A stretch of 64,000 bases of DNA from Trebouxia sp. TZW2008. Taxonomy: Eukaryota > Chlorophyta > Trebouxiophyceae > Trebouxiales > Trebouxiaceae. The position numbers were made by a program, and so were the translations under genes. This document shows, piece after piece, positions 39,501-51,660 of this stretch; positions within the stretch are counted from its first letter, which is position 1, and every line of letters begins with the position of its first letter. The notes under the pieces are model-generated. The model saw only the letters and a list, made by a program, of their open reading frames with translations, did no database searches and was not told the origin of the DNA. The DNA lies in contig BDIU01000450.1 in assembly GCA_002118135.1 (NCBI GenBank), positions 62,001 through 126,000 on the forward strand. The letters run 5' to 3'.

Positions 39501-42500
39501 GACGGTTTGACAGATGGGAAGGCCTGCAGAACCTCTAAAAGGCTCCGCCTTGGTCCCCCCACCCACTCACTAAACTCAGCTTTGCCTTCTGGACTGGCTA
39601 GATGCTGCAGCCTTGCTGCCTCGCACTCGTCTGCTGCTGCTGCAGCCAGGGCTGGGAAGCAGGACTTGTGAGCTGGCGCCCAAAGGTCTGCATATCTGGC
39701 TAGCGCTGAGCGTAAGCTGACTGGACCTGCAGCAATGAAGTGCATGTGAGTTGGAGTCGGGTTCAAGGTTGTGTAAAGGGAGTAAGGGTTTGCCAGGCAG
39801 AACCTAGCTGTCTCACTCTTTTCTGCTGCTGCTGCTGCTGCAGCTAGTGCTGGGGAGCAGGGCTTGCGGGCTGGCGCCCAAATGTCTGCGCATCTAGCAA
39901 GTGCCGGGCGCAATTCGACCGGACTTGCAGCAATGATGAACGGTCTGACTCTAGTGTCAGAGTTGCATGGGTAGACAAAAGGCTGTGTAAGGGCTGTGTA
40001 GGTAGCGCTAGGTCGCGTGGGTTTTGTTGTGATAATGTAGAGATAGTGCAAAGGTTGGCAGCCCAAAGCCTGACCTTAGACCATACTGGCTGAATGAGCT
40101 TGAGGCATTGGCAGCCAGTAAGGTGCAGCTTAATGAGCTTGACTTGATGTGCTGCAAGATAAATTAGCAGCTTGGGGAAACCGTTCACAATGCTGGCAAA
40201 AATTTTAAGTCTGCTGTGTCTCAACTCCCTGTTGCTGGCAAATAGGCAAAGCTGTGGTCTGCACATACCTGGGAACATACCTGGGAGCAGGAAGTGCAAA
40301 GGCGTAAGCTTGACAGAGCTGACAATGTCACTGCTTTGCACATGCTCTTCCCATGATGGTGAACATATGTGGATATCAGCTTTGCTTGTTTGGCAACAGG
40401 GTGACATTTGATGTGGCAACACTCTGATCATGTTTGCTGCCATGGTTGCCTAGAGTGTCATTAGCTAGACTTCGCTGACAAATGCAAAGTGCACAAGCCA
40501 ATTGCATTACAACATCTGACTGGAGTGTATCATCAATGTGAAGCATGGAAGCTGATTGCTTGATTGCATTGCACGAGCAAAACATCATTGACTGAGTTTT
40601 CAGCAACATCACAGTGTCTTGCAAGGCAGCAAAGCGCAGAAGTCAGAAATCCCGGTGTAAGCACATCAGCTCATCTCAATGCGTAACAAGTTCATCAGCT
40701 CTTGACAGGCAACAAGGTCTTCAACTCAATTCAGTAGGCAGCAAGCTCATCAGCTTACCTCAAAAGGCACAAAATGTGTTTTGACTCACCTGGAAATGGT
40801 GGGCCAAGCTCATCAGGATTCCCGTCTGGCAGCTGTAGGTTGAAGACAGTGTCCAATGGCATTCCCAGAATGCGCCCTGCATCCTCCACTATGCCCGGGG
40901 CGTTCTCACAATACAGCCCCACATGATCCCCTGCAAGTTTCAATTTGTAATCACATTACTTTGGCATCAGAACAGGGACTACATAGCGCTGAGCCACATC
41001 AGTATCATCAAGTGATCAAGCGTCCAGCACATCCGGTACACAGCACTAAGCAGCCTGCTGGAGCGTTGGCCCTCAGCAGCGAAAAACAGTAATCAGCAGC
41101 GGACAGACAATCCTACATTGTAAGAAAACCAAAAAGCTTCAAAGCGCCGTGTAGACCATTGTTGTCAATGCTGCAGAGCCCGTTGTGACACAGGCTGAAA
41201 CGCCAATACAATCAATACAGTCAGAGAGCCCTGCAACATTTTGCACCGTGATATGTTGGCAGGTGACAAAGCAGCAAAGCACTCAGATCACACGCCGCAT
41301 GCACAGTCTGCGCATTGCATAAAGTGCAAGGCTGTCCACCTGCTTCACATATGTCCAAAACAACCTTTGGGTCTATAACAGTCAGGATGAGTCATGCTGA
41401 CAAGAGGAATGCCGGCGGCGGCGGCTGTGCTTGCAAGGGAACACTGCAACAGTGTGATTTATACGCTACCCTCTGGCCTGTCACCTTTTTCCATGTCTAA
41501 TTGTATTGTATATACAGCAAGGCATATTCACCTGCTTCATACATCAGTTGGGAATCCCGTATATTCAGCTCGACATGTATACAGGACCTGTCGCTCTTCT
41601 TCGTGTGCAGCTCCCGCAACACACTGATTCGGGCATTGCATGGGTTGCTAGCATTGCTGCCGCTGTTGTCGCTGTTGACCAAGGGATCAACCTGTTGGGC
41701 CTCAGAGCCTGACATCAACTGAGTTGTGTAGGCAGGGAAGGTGCTCTCTGTGACTATTGCTGATGCCTTGGGAGTGCCACCCTGCAAATGTGACACCTAT
41801 ATAATATAGTGATATCGCCGTGGCAAAACCAGGTTCACTGGCGTGACTCCTTTAATAGGACAATGACAATGACATTGAAGTTGACCACACTAGCAATGGC
41901 AGAATGAATGTGACTCAGGTGCTAGCTGTGTATGGCTCAGATCTTCTCTTGCTGAATGGGCATGAAGCTCAGCACAGCCAAAACCTGACAATGCTGAGTA
42001 TCTGGAAAAAATTCGACATGCGTGATGCCGCGGCAATGCTGGAGGTGTGCAGGCAAAAATGCTGCAAAATAGCCCTGCATTTCTACATTTTTGCAGGTGT
42101 GGAGGCAGTTGCACCTGCCTCAGCTTTCTCAAAGATGTTGACATGCATGATAAGCCTGCACCTGTGCAGGTGTGAAGGCAGTAGCGCTCACTGCAGCTTG
42201 TTCAAAAGGGTCAACATGCATGACAACCCTGGATGCCTGGAAACTTTTGACATGCATGATGCCCCTGCATCTGTGCAGGATGGGAAGGCAGTAAGGCCCA
42301 CCTCAGATTTCTCAAGGAGGCTAGAAACGTCCAGCGAGCTGTACAGCTCTGTGCGCCAACTGTCAAAGTCTGCATCGATGTCTACGTCATCATCGCCATC
42401 GCCGCGTCTGACAACTGGACTGGCGCCCAGCTGCTCCATAGCTGCATGCACTTTGTTGCCCACTGCACAGAAGTGCTCGTACTGCTTGTTGCCCAAGCCA

Positions 42501-43276
42501 AAAACGCCGTACGACACACCCTGCACAGGCATGCTGATTGTCAGAAGTGTTGCATGGGTATCAGGGAAAGTGCTGTGACAGCCAGATAATGCTGAGCAAT
42601 AGCTACTGGTGTCAGCTTGGCTCTAAGAATTAGCATGAATGTCTCCTTGTCTTGTTTGCTGCTTCACCCGTGACACTATGTGACGAGATTTGCCACAGTG
42701 GCGCAGGCAACGCAACATTACGTTGCTGACAAGCCAGACTGATAGGTTCAGCACATAGAGAGGTTTGACTGCGCGCTGTTGAGGCTCTACCTTCAACAGT
42801 GTCTGCCCCTGCCCTGTTTCAGCCTCCTTTCCTGCTTTAATCAACCAGTTGTAAAAGTCCGCAGCATTGTCTGTTGGTTCACCATCGCCGTAGGTGGCCA
42901 TCAGGAAGAATACAAGCTTCTCCTTGCAAAGAACCTCCTCCGCTTTGTATTCTTCAATGTCAACTATGGCATACTGATTGCTCTCGCCATATCTTGTGGT
43001 CATCTCATTCTTGAGCTGCTTGGCAAAGCGCTCTGCGGTGCCCGTTTGTGTGCCGTACAGGAGGGTCACTTTTGGACCGCTTGGCTCTGATTTGTCAGCA
43101 ACTCCGTTTTGCTGCAAGGCTTTGCCAGTAGCAACTGCTGATGGCTCCGCTGTCTTTCGATGCCGCAAAAATAAAACGATGCCTGACAAGACAAGCAGCA
43201 CAACGGAGGCCAGCCCAAGCGTAGGCACGAAGCTCCCAGACCGCAACAACACATCTAGCTCAGCATGCGACGACAT
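36542..43276 (-). CDS. CPR: NADPH-cytochrome P450 reductase
   Basis: ER-anchored diflavin reductase that passes electrons from NADPH through FAD and FMN to cytochromes P450. Seven phase-consistent exons: 43276-42791, 42520-42302, 41781-41532, 40930-40790, 39726-39496, 37834-37514 and 36918-36542, giving 674 aa, normal length. An N-terminal membrane anchor is at about 17-37 ([20 protein letters not shown]). The FMN domain has [26 protein letters not shown] and [14 protein letters not shown]. The FAD domain has RFYSISSSP (R-x-Y-S-x-x-S). NADPH-site segments are [16 protein letters not shown] and [14 protein letters not shown], ending RDVW with the conserved C-terminal Trp. The start was chosen at [11 protein letters not shown]; upstream codons in frame lack ATG. 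Exons 2, 5 and 6 have partial junction copies. Confidence 0.96.
37235..37560 (-). repeat. Donor-side copies of P450 reductase exon 6
   Basis: The end of exon 6 ([18 protein letters not shown], then GTGAGT) is repeated 168 bp downstream on the minus strand, with boundary near 37346, as [18 protein letters not shown] followed by GTCAGC. A weaker third unit near 37238-37280 is possible. Confidence 0.88.
38025..38450. repeat. Two diverged tandem units in P450 reductase intron 5
   Basis: About 180-210 bp are repeated once. Shared words include GTCATTTGTGTGTTCA, GCACCTGAAGCACCC and TGACACGCGAGTTGCCTCAT. The units do not correspond to any exon I could place, unlike the other duplications in the window, so they may be a small non-coding repeat or relic element. 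Confidence 0.75.
38407..38442. repeat. Perfect 14-bp inverted repeat (hairpin)
   Basis: GGCAGAGACAGACT at 38407-38420 is followed by an 8-nt loop and its exact complement AGTCTGTCTCTGCC at 38429-38442. It lies at the edge of the repeated unit in P450 reductase intron 5 and could be a palindromic end of a small non-autonomous element. Confidence 0.85.
39560..39940 (-). repeat. Acceptor-side copy of P450 reductase exon 5
   Basis: The true exon 5 starts at 39726 ([20 protein letters not shown]). A copy 198 bp upstream on the minus strand (boundary near 39924) reads [20 protein letters not shown] and stays open for about 50 codons ([18 protein letters not shown]). The copy's acceptor is mutated from GCAG to GCAAG. 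Confidence 0.9.
42100..42330 (-). repeat. Donor-side copies of P450 reductase exon 2
   Basis: The exon end and donor at 42302 (CTCAGATTTCTCAAGGAGG on the plus strand, then GGCAGTAAGGCCCAC) recur in diverged form near 42119 (CTCAGCTTTCTCAAAGATG) and 42192. Each is joined to GGTGTGxAGGCAGT-like intron sequence and followed by ACATGCATGA words. Confidence 0.7.
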
Positions 43277-43514
43277 CACACCCACAGCCACAACGTGCTG
43301 GCCAATCTGCTGATGGCCAGCGATGCACCCGTCAGTTTTCAGGGCAGTACGGGTCCGATCAGCGCAAGCGATGGCTGATCGTGGCGCACAGCTTACACCA
43401 ACTACTCAACTACGGGCAATTTCGTGCTAGGGCTTAGCAAATCATTGGTCATGAAGCTTCAGGGGTAATTCAAACTGACCAATTTATGTAACAGCCTGAC
43501 AGGCAATTTTAGCA

Positions 43515-43853
43515 GTGGCATCAGTTCTACAGTTTCTACAGTTTAGGCTTGGTTGTCACCAGCTTCCTATTGCTGCTGGTCGTCGCAGTGGCATTGNNGG
43601 CGATGAAAGGCACTTAGTGTTTGAATGTGGAGCATTGGCTGGGGTGCGGGCCAAGTACCCTGTTTTGTTTGAGAGCTGCGGTTATAACATGCGTGCTTTT
43701 TTTGCGCAACATGATCATTTGGGGGTGTTTCACTATGTCATAGACTGCCTGAATTCATGGACATATAGTCATTGCCACAGTGTGGCACATGTGATCAGCC
43801 TTGTTGGCTGGCTAAAGCATGTAAAATTATTCTCTCTCTTCTCTCTCTCATGA
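43515..43853 (+). mobile_element. Non-LTR retrotransposon (LINE) 3'-end relic
   Basis: The translation carries the zinc-ribbon-like tail found after the reverse transcriptase of many LINEs: a DERHLVFECGAL segment, then RAKYPVLF and VFHYVIDCL. Only this C-terminal end is left. The preceding CxxC part overlaps a two-base assembly gap (43597-43598). It ends near a CT-rich tail (TCTCTCTCTT). It sits between the divergent P450 reductase and TOP3B promoters. A second relic with the same 3' end (ATCAGCCTTGTTGGCTGG) is at 49320-49450. Confidence 0.75.
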
Positions 43854-44279
43854 CAAGTCCCGACTAACATGCCTGCCAAGTGGTGTTGCTGGCATACATA
43901 TGGCCTGAACTCAAGCAACAAATCATCCAAGAGAGAACACAGACCCTAGGCCTATGCAAAGCTTGATGAGAATTGCTTTTATCACTTGTCTGTGAATGCT
44001 GCAAATTCTAAAGGCTTATACAAGAGAACGCAGCAATAGATGCAAAAGGTGACATCAGTCAATCAGCAGCAAGCAGCAATGAATGCCAAAGGCAACAGCA
44101 TGTACCTCCATAACGCCAGGTCATAACGCCAGCGCTTCATATCACTGCTCCCATGCTCTTTTGCGCGCAGCAGGACGCCATGTTTAAGGGGGAGCGTCAA
44201 CAGCAACGCGAAATGCATAAGGCACAAATGCACGCATAAAAGCTGATGCTGGAAGCCCGTGCAGCGAAGTTCAGGAAGC

Positions 44280-47200
44280 ATGACAGTCACAGTGTTGATG
44301 GTGGCGGAGAAGCCAAGTCTGGCGGCATCAATCGCGAAACATCTCTCGGGCGGCAAGGTGATGGCGCACCCAGCACGGATTTTGCTGAAAACTCTGCACA
44401 GAGCTGTAGTCGTATGCACGCACAGGTGCACTCTCGCAGATCTGCTTTGGAAGTGCACGAGTATGACGGCACTTTCAAAGGTCGCAATGCTCACTTCAAA
44501 ATGACGTCCGTGATTGGTCATGTCTTGAGTATCGACTTTCCCGCAAAGTTTCAAAACTGGGATACTACTGACCCGTCTACGCTATTTGACGCTCCCACCT
44601 TGAAAAATGAATCTAATCCTAAGGTATGCAACAGCATGCATTGATGCAAAGCTCCCATCACAGACGGTTGAACATGCTGTCAATCATTGTGATAACATTG
44701 TGCACACCCATGCTGTCCTGACATGTGGCACTTGAAATAAATTTCTGCATGACATTGCTTTTTGGGCTGTAAAGTGCAAGAACATATCGAGACTGTGGCC
44801 CATTGTACTCAGCATTCCAAGATCACTATGTTATGTGGCAGGCGCATGTATGCAAGCATCTTCAGTCCGAGGCAAAAGGCTGTGATATTCTGGTTCTATG
44901 GCTGGACTGCGACAGAGAAGGCGAGAACATCTGTTTTGAGGTGCAGCAATCTTGCTCCAGCAACAAGTGCAAGCTGAAGGGTGACTTATGCCTGTGCTGT
45001 CAAACGGACAGTCACCGTTGTCATCTTCTCATGCTTTAGCATCTTCACTGGGTCGAGCCTCTTGTACAGGTCCATTTGTTTGTATTACCATGACAAAGAT
45101 GTCCTTTCATGAGCGTTTGCATTGCATGTTCTGGTGAGGCAACTGCAGTGGTTGCCTGACCACTGTAGCACATGGCACTATCTCTGCTTCCTGTGGGCCT
45201 GCGTGCATTTTGGGGCATGGTTTCAATGATAAGCTTTCAGTGTGCGCACTGCATGCAGAGCTGCAGCGGCATGACTGTTTAGTTGCCAGCGTGACATTGC
45301 AGCATGCTCTGTGTTGCAAGCAACAATCGAGTTATGGATTGGCTTGACTTTCACAGCTTGATATATGACGGGGCAAAAAGTACATTTGTACATTGCTTGC
45401 GCACTTAATCTTGATATATCAAACATACATAAACAGTGATCACAGCATAGTCAGTGCATGTTATAGGTGATGGACAACACACTGAGGTGGATGCACAGAG
45501 CAGAGGGGCAGCAGGTGTATAGGGCCCGCTTCTCTGCTATCACTGCCCCAGAGATCAGAGCTGCCATGGTATAACTGTAGTAAAGTTACAGCATCTTACT
45601 ACAGCAATTCCATTTGCATGGTTTGTTTTTGTACTTACTTGAATCAGAGCTCCTTGCATCACGCATCACTCCTGTCTGGCCAGGATTAGACAGCACTAGG
45701 CGCTCTTACCATTGATTCACGCACTCAACTTACCATTGCAGCACATGCTGCAGCATCAACAGATTTGGCACATGTGCTTGCCTGTGTTTCAGTTCATGCG
45801 CTTGATCAAACATACAGCGTCACAGGGCACACAATGCAAGCCCCTCCCATGTTTGGATCTACTAGCCCAGTTTGCGTTTTGCACATTGCACAGGTTGTGT
45901 TATGTTGTATGGAATGCAAAGTCACAGTCAACATGGCTACGAATTGTTGCTCCAACCACAATCTCCAGTGGCTCAATCAGCATAGACTCTGCTATATTTT
46001 CACCTTTTGTCATTTTGGGAATGGATGTTTTCCTGCAGAGTAAATCAGGCAAGCCCAACAGAATATGTCAGTGTCAGTAATTGCCAGCAGAATAATAAGC
46101 ATGCATGCAATACACACAATTTCAAAGGCTGTTCATGCTGCAGAACAAGTTGGGTGAGCCCAACAGAAATGAGGCGTTGTCAGTGGATGCCCGTCAGGAG
46201 CTGGACCTGAAGGTTGGTGTGGCCTTCACCAGATTTCAGACCCGCTTCTTTCAGGTAACTCATCTGTCGTGCATCACGCTGCGAACAGTCGCCCTCAAAC
46301 TTCCCGCAGCCAAACCAGCGCTGCTTGGTCATCAAAGCTGTTGTGTTGTGCACGCTTGGAACCCACTTTTGGTTTGAGTATGCTGTCTTGAAATGGCTCT
46401 TGTGTCAAACATGCTGTGCTGAGCTCACCTGAAAGCTGCTTTTGCTTCAAAGCTGCTGTGCTGTGCCTGCAGGGTAAGTATGGCAATCTTGACGCCTCAG
46501 TAGTGTCATATGGCCCGTGCCAAACCCCCACCCTCAATTTCTGTGTCGAGCGTCACCAAAAAATAGCCAGCTTCCAACCTGAGCCATTTTGGGTTGTAAG
46601 ACCCCATGTCAGCAAGGGGGGTCAGGACATCACCTTGGAGTGGGGTAGGGGGCGCTTGTTTGACGTGGATGTGGCACAGATGTTCATGAGAGTTGTTAGC
46701 GATGGGCAACAGCTGAAGGTAACAATCACATCTGAGCTTGTTGACTAAAGTACACGGCTGCAATGTCCACAGCTTGACCCCTCATATGAGCAAGGGGGGA
46801 AAGGACATCACCCTAGAGTGGGGTAGGGGGCGCTTATTTGATGTAGATGAGGTGCAGATGTTCACGAGAGTTGTTACCGACGGCCAGCAGCTGAAAGTAC
46901 TCTTTGCAAGTCTGTCTATCTGTCTGTCTGGCTGCCTGTCTGCCTGCCTGCCTGCCTGCCTGCCTTCTTATCAATGTCCACAATCTTGGTGCCTATGCAG
47001 GTCACTTCAGTGAGTGAGAAAGAGGAGAGGCGGGGCCGGCCGCACGGGCTGAACACAGTGGAGCTGCTGAAGGTGGCGTCCTCAGCGCTCAACATGGGCC
47101 CTGCGCATGCCATGCAGATCGCTGAGCGCCTCTACACCTCAGGTACGACTTGCTAGATAGCTTTCTGCAACATCTGTCATGTAATGATACCAGGCCTGAT

Positions 47201-50200
47201 ATGTAGGTCCAACCCTATGGTGGCTATGGTAATGGCCGCATGTCAAGCAAGTGTCGCATTTACAGAAATCCAGTTTTGCATGCTCATGCCATGCAGATCG
47301 CTGAGCGCCTTTACACCTCAGGTGCAACTTGCTAGATAGCTTTCTGCAAAATCTGTCACATAATGACACCAGGCCTGATATAGGTCCAGGCCTATAGCTG
47401 CCATGCTAATGTAAGCATGTCAAGCGGATGTTGTACTTATATGCAAAATCCAGTCATCCATGACAACATTTTTGCGTGCTGATGCCAAGCAGATTGCTGA
47501 GCGCGTCTACACCTCAGTTCCGGCTTGCTAGATCAATGCCAAAGGCATGCACATAATTGGAGCAGGATGCAGATCAAGCAGGCTTGACTGTCCCATACAG
47601 TGAAGTGTTTTGGCAAGATAGGGCTTCAGCCACACACACTCAATACTTGTGCTGGCACATGTAACAACAGTTGATTTGCGCTGAGCATTACTCTCACGTT
47701 TGCAGTTGTGTTTGCTTTACTCAGTATCATCGTCATCATTACCGTTTTGTAAAATGAGAGCATTGTCTGCAGGGTATCTGAGCTACCCTAGGACTGAGAG
47801 CACAGCCTGTCCCAATGGTTTTCACTTCAATGAGGTCCTGGCGGCACAACAGCTTATTATTGCTATTGTAGCATTGTAGATGTCATCGTGTTCATTGTCT
47901 TTCCTTTGGCATTGCATGATTGTTTGCAGGGTATCTGAGCTACCCTAGGACTGAGAGCACAGCCTATCCCAGTGGGTTTGACTTCAATGAGGTCCTGGCG
48001 GCACAAAGGCGGCACCCCATCTGGGGAGACTACACTTCTGCCATTATGGCAAATGGCTTTAGCGCTCCAAAGGTAGTCTAGGCTTCATGTTGATTTCCGC
48101 CCTCCCCCAAATGGTCATGCCCAAAGCGTCTGTCCTGTATTCCTCTTCATTATCTTCTTCAACAATGGTGGCGTTCAGCATTTGGTCCTTGTTCTTTTAC
48201 TTTATCCTCTTCTTCCTCTTCTAATTCAGCACTGTGCCTTGTGCAGTGGGGTACAGATGTTGGGGACCATCCCAACAGGGTCATGGCTACTGAATTGGGC
48301 GCTGATGCTTTGCATATTTGCAGAACCATTACATTATATCATAAAAGCAGGTCCTTTTTCTCTTCATCATGTGCCGCTCTTGCCGCTAGCTATGTGCCTT
48401 GCCCAGGGGGTTACAGACATAGCCCCCCCCCCCCCCCCCCCCCCCCCCACCCNNTGGGCCCCCCCCCCCCCCCGCCCCCCAGCACCACCTCAGTGGTCAT
48501 GGCCACAGATGCTGACTTGGACACCCACTGCTGGCACATTTACAACACCAATGTGCAGCAATGCCTCTTCTTCTTCTTCATCCCTTCCATCCTCATGTTC
48601 TTCATCCCATTCATCTTCGTCTTGGATGGATTGCAGGGGGGTACAGACGTAGGGGACCACCCCCCCATCACCCCAGTGGTCATGGCTACAGACGCTGACC
48701 TGGACACCGACTCCTGGCGTATTTACGACTATGTTACACGGCACTTCCTGGGGTCAGTCAGCCCTGACTGCGTGTACAAGCGAACAAAAGCTAACTTCAG
48801 CTGTGCTGGTGAAACCTTTTCTGCCAGCGGCACAACTCCTGTCAGGCCAGGCTTTACTGCAGTTATGCCTTGGAGGGTGAGTCACAATTCTAGGCCTCAA
48901 AGTGCCTCTACAGTCATTGCTTGCTTGAATCTTTCAGTGTCAAGTGTGTCTGCTGATGTATCAAATGCAGCTTCAAAGTCGTGCTGGAAAAAGCTTTTCT
49001 GCCAGTGGCACAACTTCTGTCAGGTTGGGACTCACTGCATTACTGCCTTGCAGAGAAGTTTCCAGTGTTTTGCCTTTCAAATTTCCAGCCATCATTGCTT
49101 GCTAGGGACTGCCAGTCTTGACTGTGTCGAAATGAACTTTCATGACTTCACGGACATCCTGGTCATTCCCATGCAATGCGCTTGCACACAAGGCTTTGCT
49201 TGCCAGCTTGACTCCAAAGCATGCTTGCCATACACAAGAAAGATGAGGCTCATGTCAAAGGTGTACAGCATGTGCAGCATGTGCAAACTGCTACAGATAG
49301 TCACAGATACCTTTGGAATATGGGATCATATGCAGGTGTTCAAGTTTATTCTTGATTGCCTTGATTGTCTCAATATTTGATCAGGTTTTGAGACACGCGA
49401 TCAGCCTTGTTGGCTGGCCAAAGCGCGAAAGCTCTCTCTCTCTCTCTCTGGCACAAGTCTCACAGCATTGCAGAAATACACAGGTCACTACACCAGAAAT
49501 ACATCAGGTGCTCTTGTCATTGCAAACTTGCTTTTGTGACTGCTCAGGCTATGGAGGGACAACCGCTGCCAAATCTTGTTGAGGGTGAAATCCTACCTAT
49601 CAAGGAAGTCGAATTGCACCAGGTAAGGCATACAGTGCTGTGAATTTGCAACATCAGCAGCCGTGATGCTGTTTGATATTTGAGTTCGCTGATGTCTGAT
49701 ATATGATGTTGGTATCAATGATATCCAAATCTGCATTTGAGGCTGATTCTCAAGTACTCACATGAGTTGAAGCTCTTTTCTGCTCGCATGTTGACATTCA
49801 GATGCTGCTTTGCCTGACAGTTGTTTGCAGCTTCATGTTTCAAGATTGCAACTGTCAGGCCAGCTTGACTGTAAATGGCAAGGGGTCATGACTGCACCTA
49901 CTATGCCAAAAAGCAATGCTCTCACACAGGCATTGCTGTTCCTTACAGGGCAAAACATCTGCACCAGACTACTTGACAGAAAGTGAGTTGATCTCACAAA
50001 TGGAGAAGCACGGCATTGGCACAGATGCTTCCATTCCAGTTCACATCAATAACATCAGTGAGCGAAACTACGTCACAGTCCAGTCTGGGCGGCGGGTTGT
50101 GCCAACTGAGCTTGGCATAACTCTTGTCAGAGGCTACCAGCTTATAGATCCTGAGCTCTGCAGGCCACAGGTAACTTTGCAACCACAGCAGAAGCCACAC

Positions 50201-51597
50201 CTGGTCACATTACTATGTCACAGTGCAGTCTGAGCGCTGAGTTGTGCAAACTGAACTTGGCACAACCCTTGTCAGAGGCTACCAGCTTATAGATCCTGAA
50301 CTCTGCTGATCACAGGTAAGTTTACCACCGCAAAAGACACAGCAAACTTTACACGCATGAAAGAATTGTCTCAATGGTCTCTTTTGCCACATACATAACA
50401 CTTTCAAACTGAAGTTTGTCTGCAATCATAGGCTGCCTGGAAATGAACTGCAATAGCCATCAAGCAGTACCGCTTCCTGTGTGTGTTCTGCACGTGCTTC
50501 TGCATGTGCAGCCCTGTGCCTCACTGAGCACAACATAGATCATTGGCCCTGGGTGTGACTGGACCTCACTGAGGGGCTGCCAAGCTGTATACTGTATTGC
50601 CTAAAACAGTAAGAGTGCACAGTGTAGGTGCTCAGCCAGCTGCAGGGTGAGAATGCATTCAATGCCAGGCATGGCGGCTTTGATAACATGGTCTCAAACA
50701 GCATGATTGTCTGGCAGTGCGTGGCATTGTACTGTGCAAGGCCATGTAGAGGATGAGATTGGGTTGGTTGCAATGGGGCAAGCAGACAAGGGCGCAATTA
50801 TGGCCTTCCTGAGAGCATTCTGTCTCTCTGGAAGCAAGCATGCCTCACATTGTGTGGCAGAAATTCAGTACCCAGAAATTTCAGAAGTTGCGCGAGCTGG
50901 TGGCAAAGGGGTAGGCAAAACAGGATATGTTTGCTGCGCTTGTGTAGGTGCGAAGCCACGTGGAGGATCAGATTGGATTGATCGCCAAGGGGCAGGCAGA
51001 TAAGGACGCAGTAGTGGCTCACACACTTCAGCAGTTCCAGCAGAAGTTCCTGTTCTTTGTGGCCAAAGTTGCGCGAATGGATGCTTTGTTTGAAGCCAGC
51101 TTTTCTCCCCTTGCAGCATCAGGTACGCTCTGAGCCGCTTCATGGAAACTCAAATTGAACGTCGACACCAATCATGATTGCGATCATGTTGTGAACATTA
51201 AATCAGTTGTGATGGCAGTGACGGCGGTGATAACTAACTCACTTGCCTTGTGCCTGTTGTGAGGACCTCTACAGGCCCTTGGAAGACACTTTAGCTCACT
51301 TGCCTTTTCCTTTTGCGGAACATACCTTTTGTTATAGTTGTGCGTTTTGTATTGCAAACGTGAAGACCTCAAAAGACCAAGCTCATGATGCGAGTCTCTC
51401 CTATGCTGTGCAGGCAAGCCGCTGAGCAAGTGTGGCAAATGCAAACGGTACATGAAGTACATTGCGCAGCGCCCTTCCAGGCTGTACTGCCCCACTTGTG
51501 AAGAGGTGTATGCCGTTCCACAGGTCAGCCTTGCCTGCCCTACAGCTTGTGTTGCTATGATCTGCTTGTCACTTCAGACATATTTGTACACTTCTTG

Positions 51598-51660
<63 letters not shown>

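Noticed and set aside
46764..46896. Copy of TOP3B exon 6 as a mutually exclusive exon
   Set aside because: It lacks the first half of the exon, and entry from the upstream exon in phase 0 gives an early stop.
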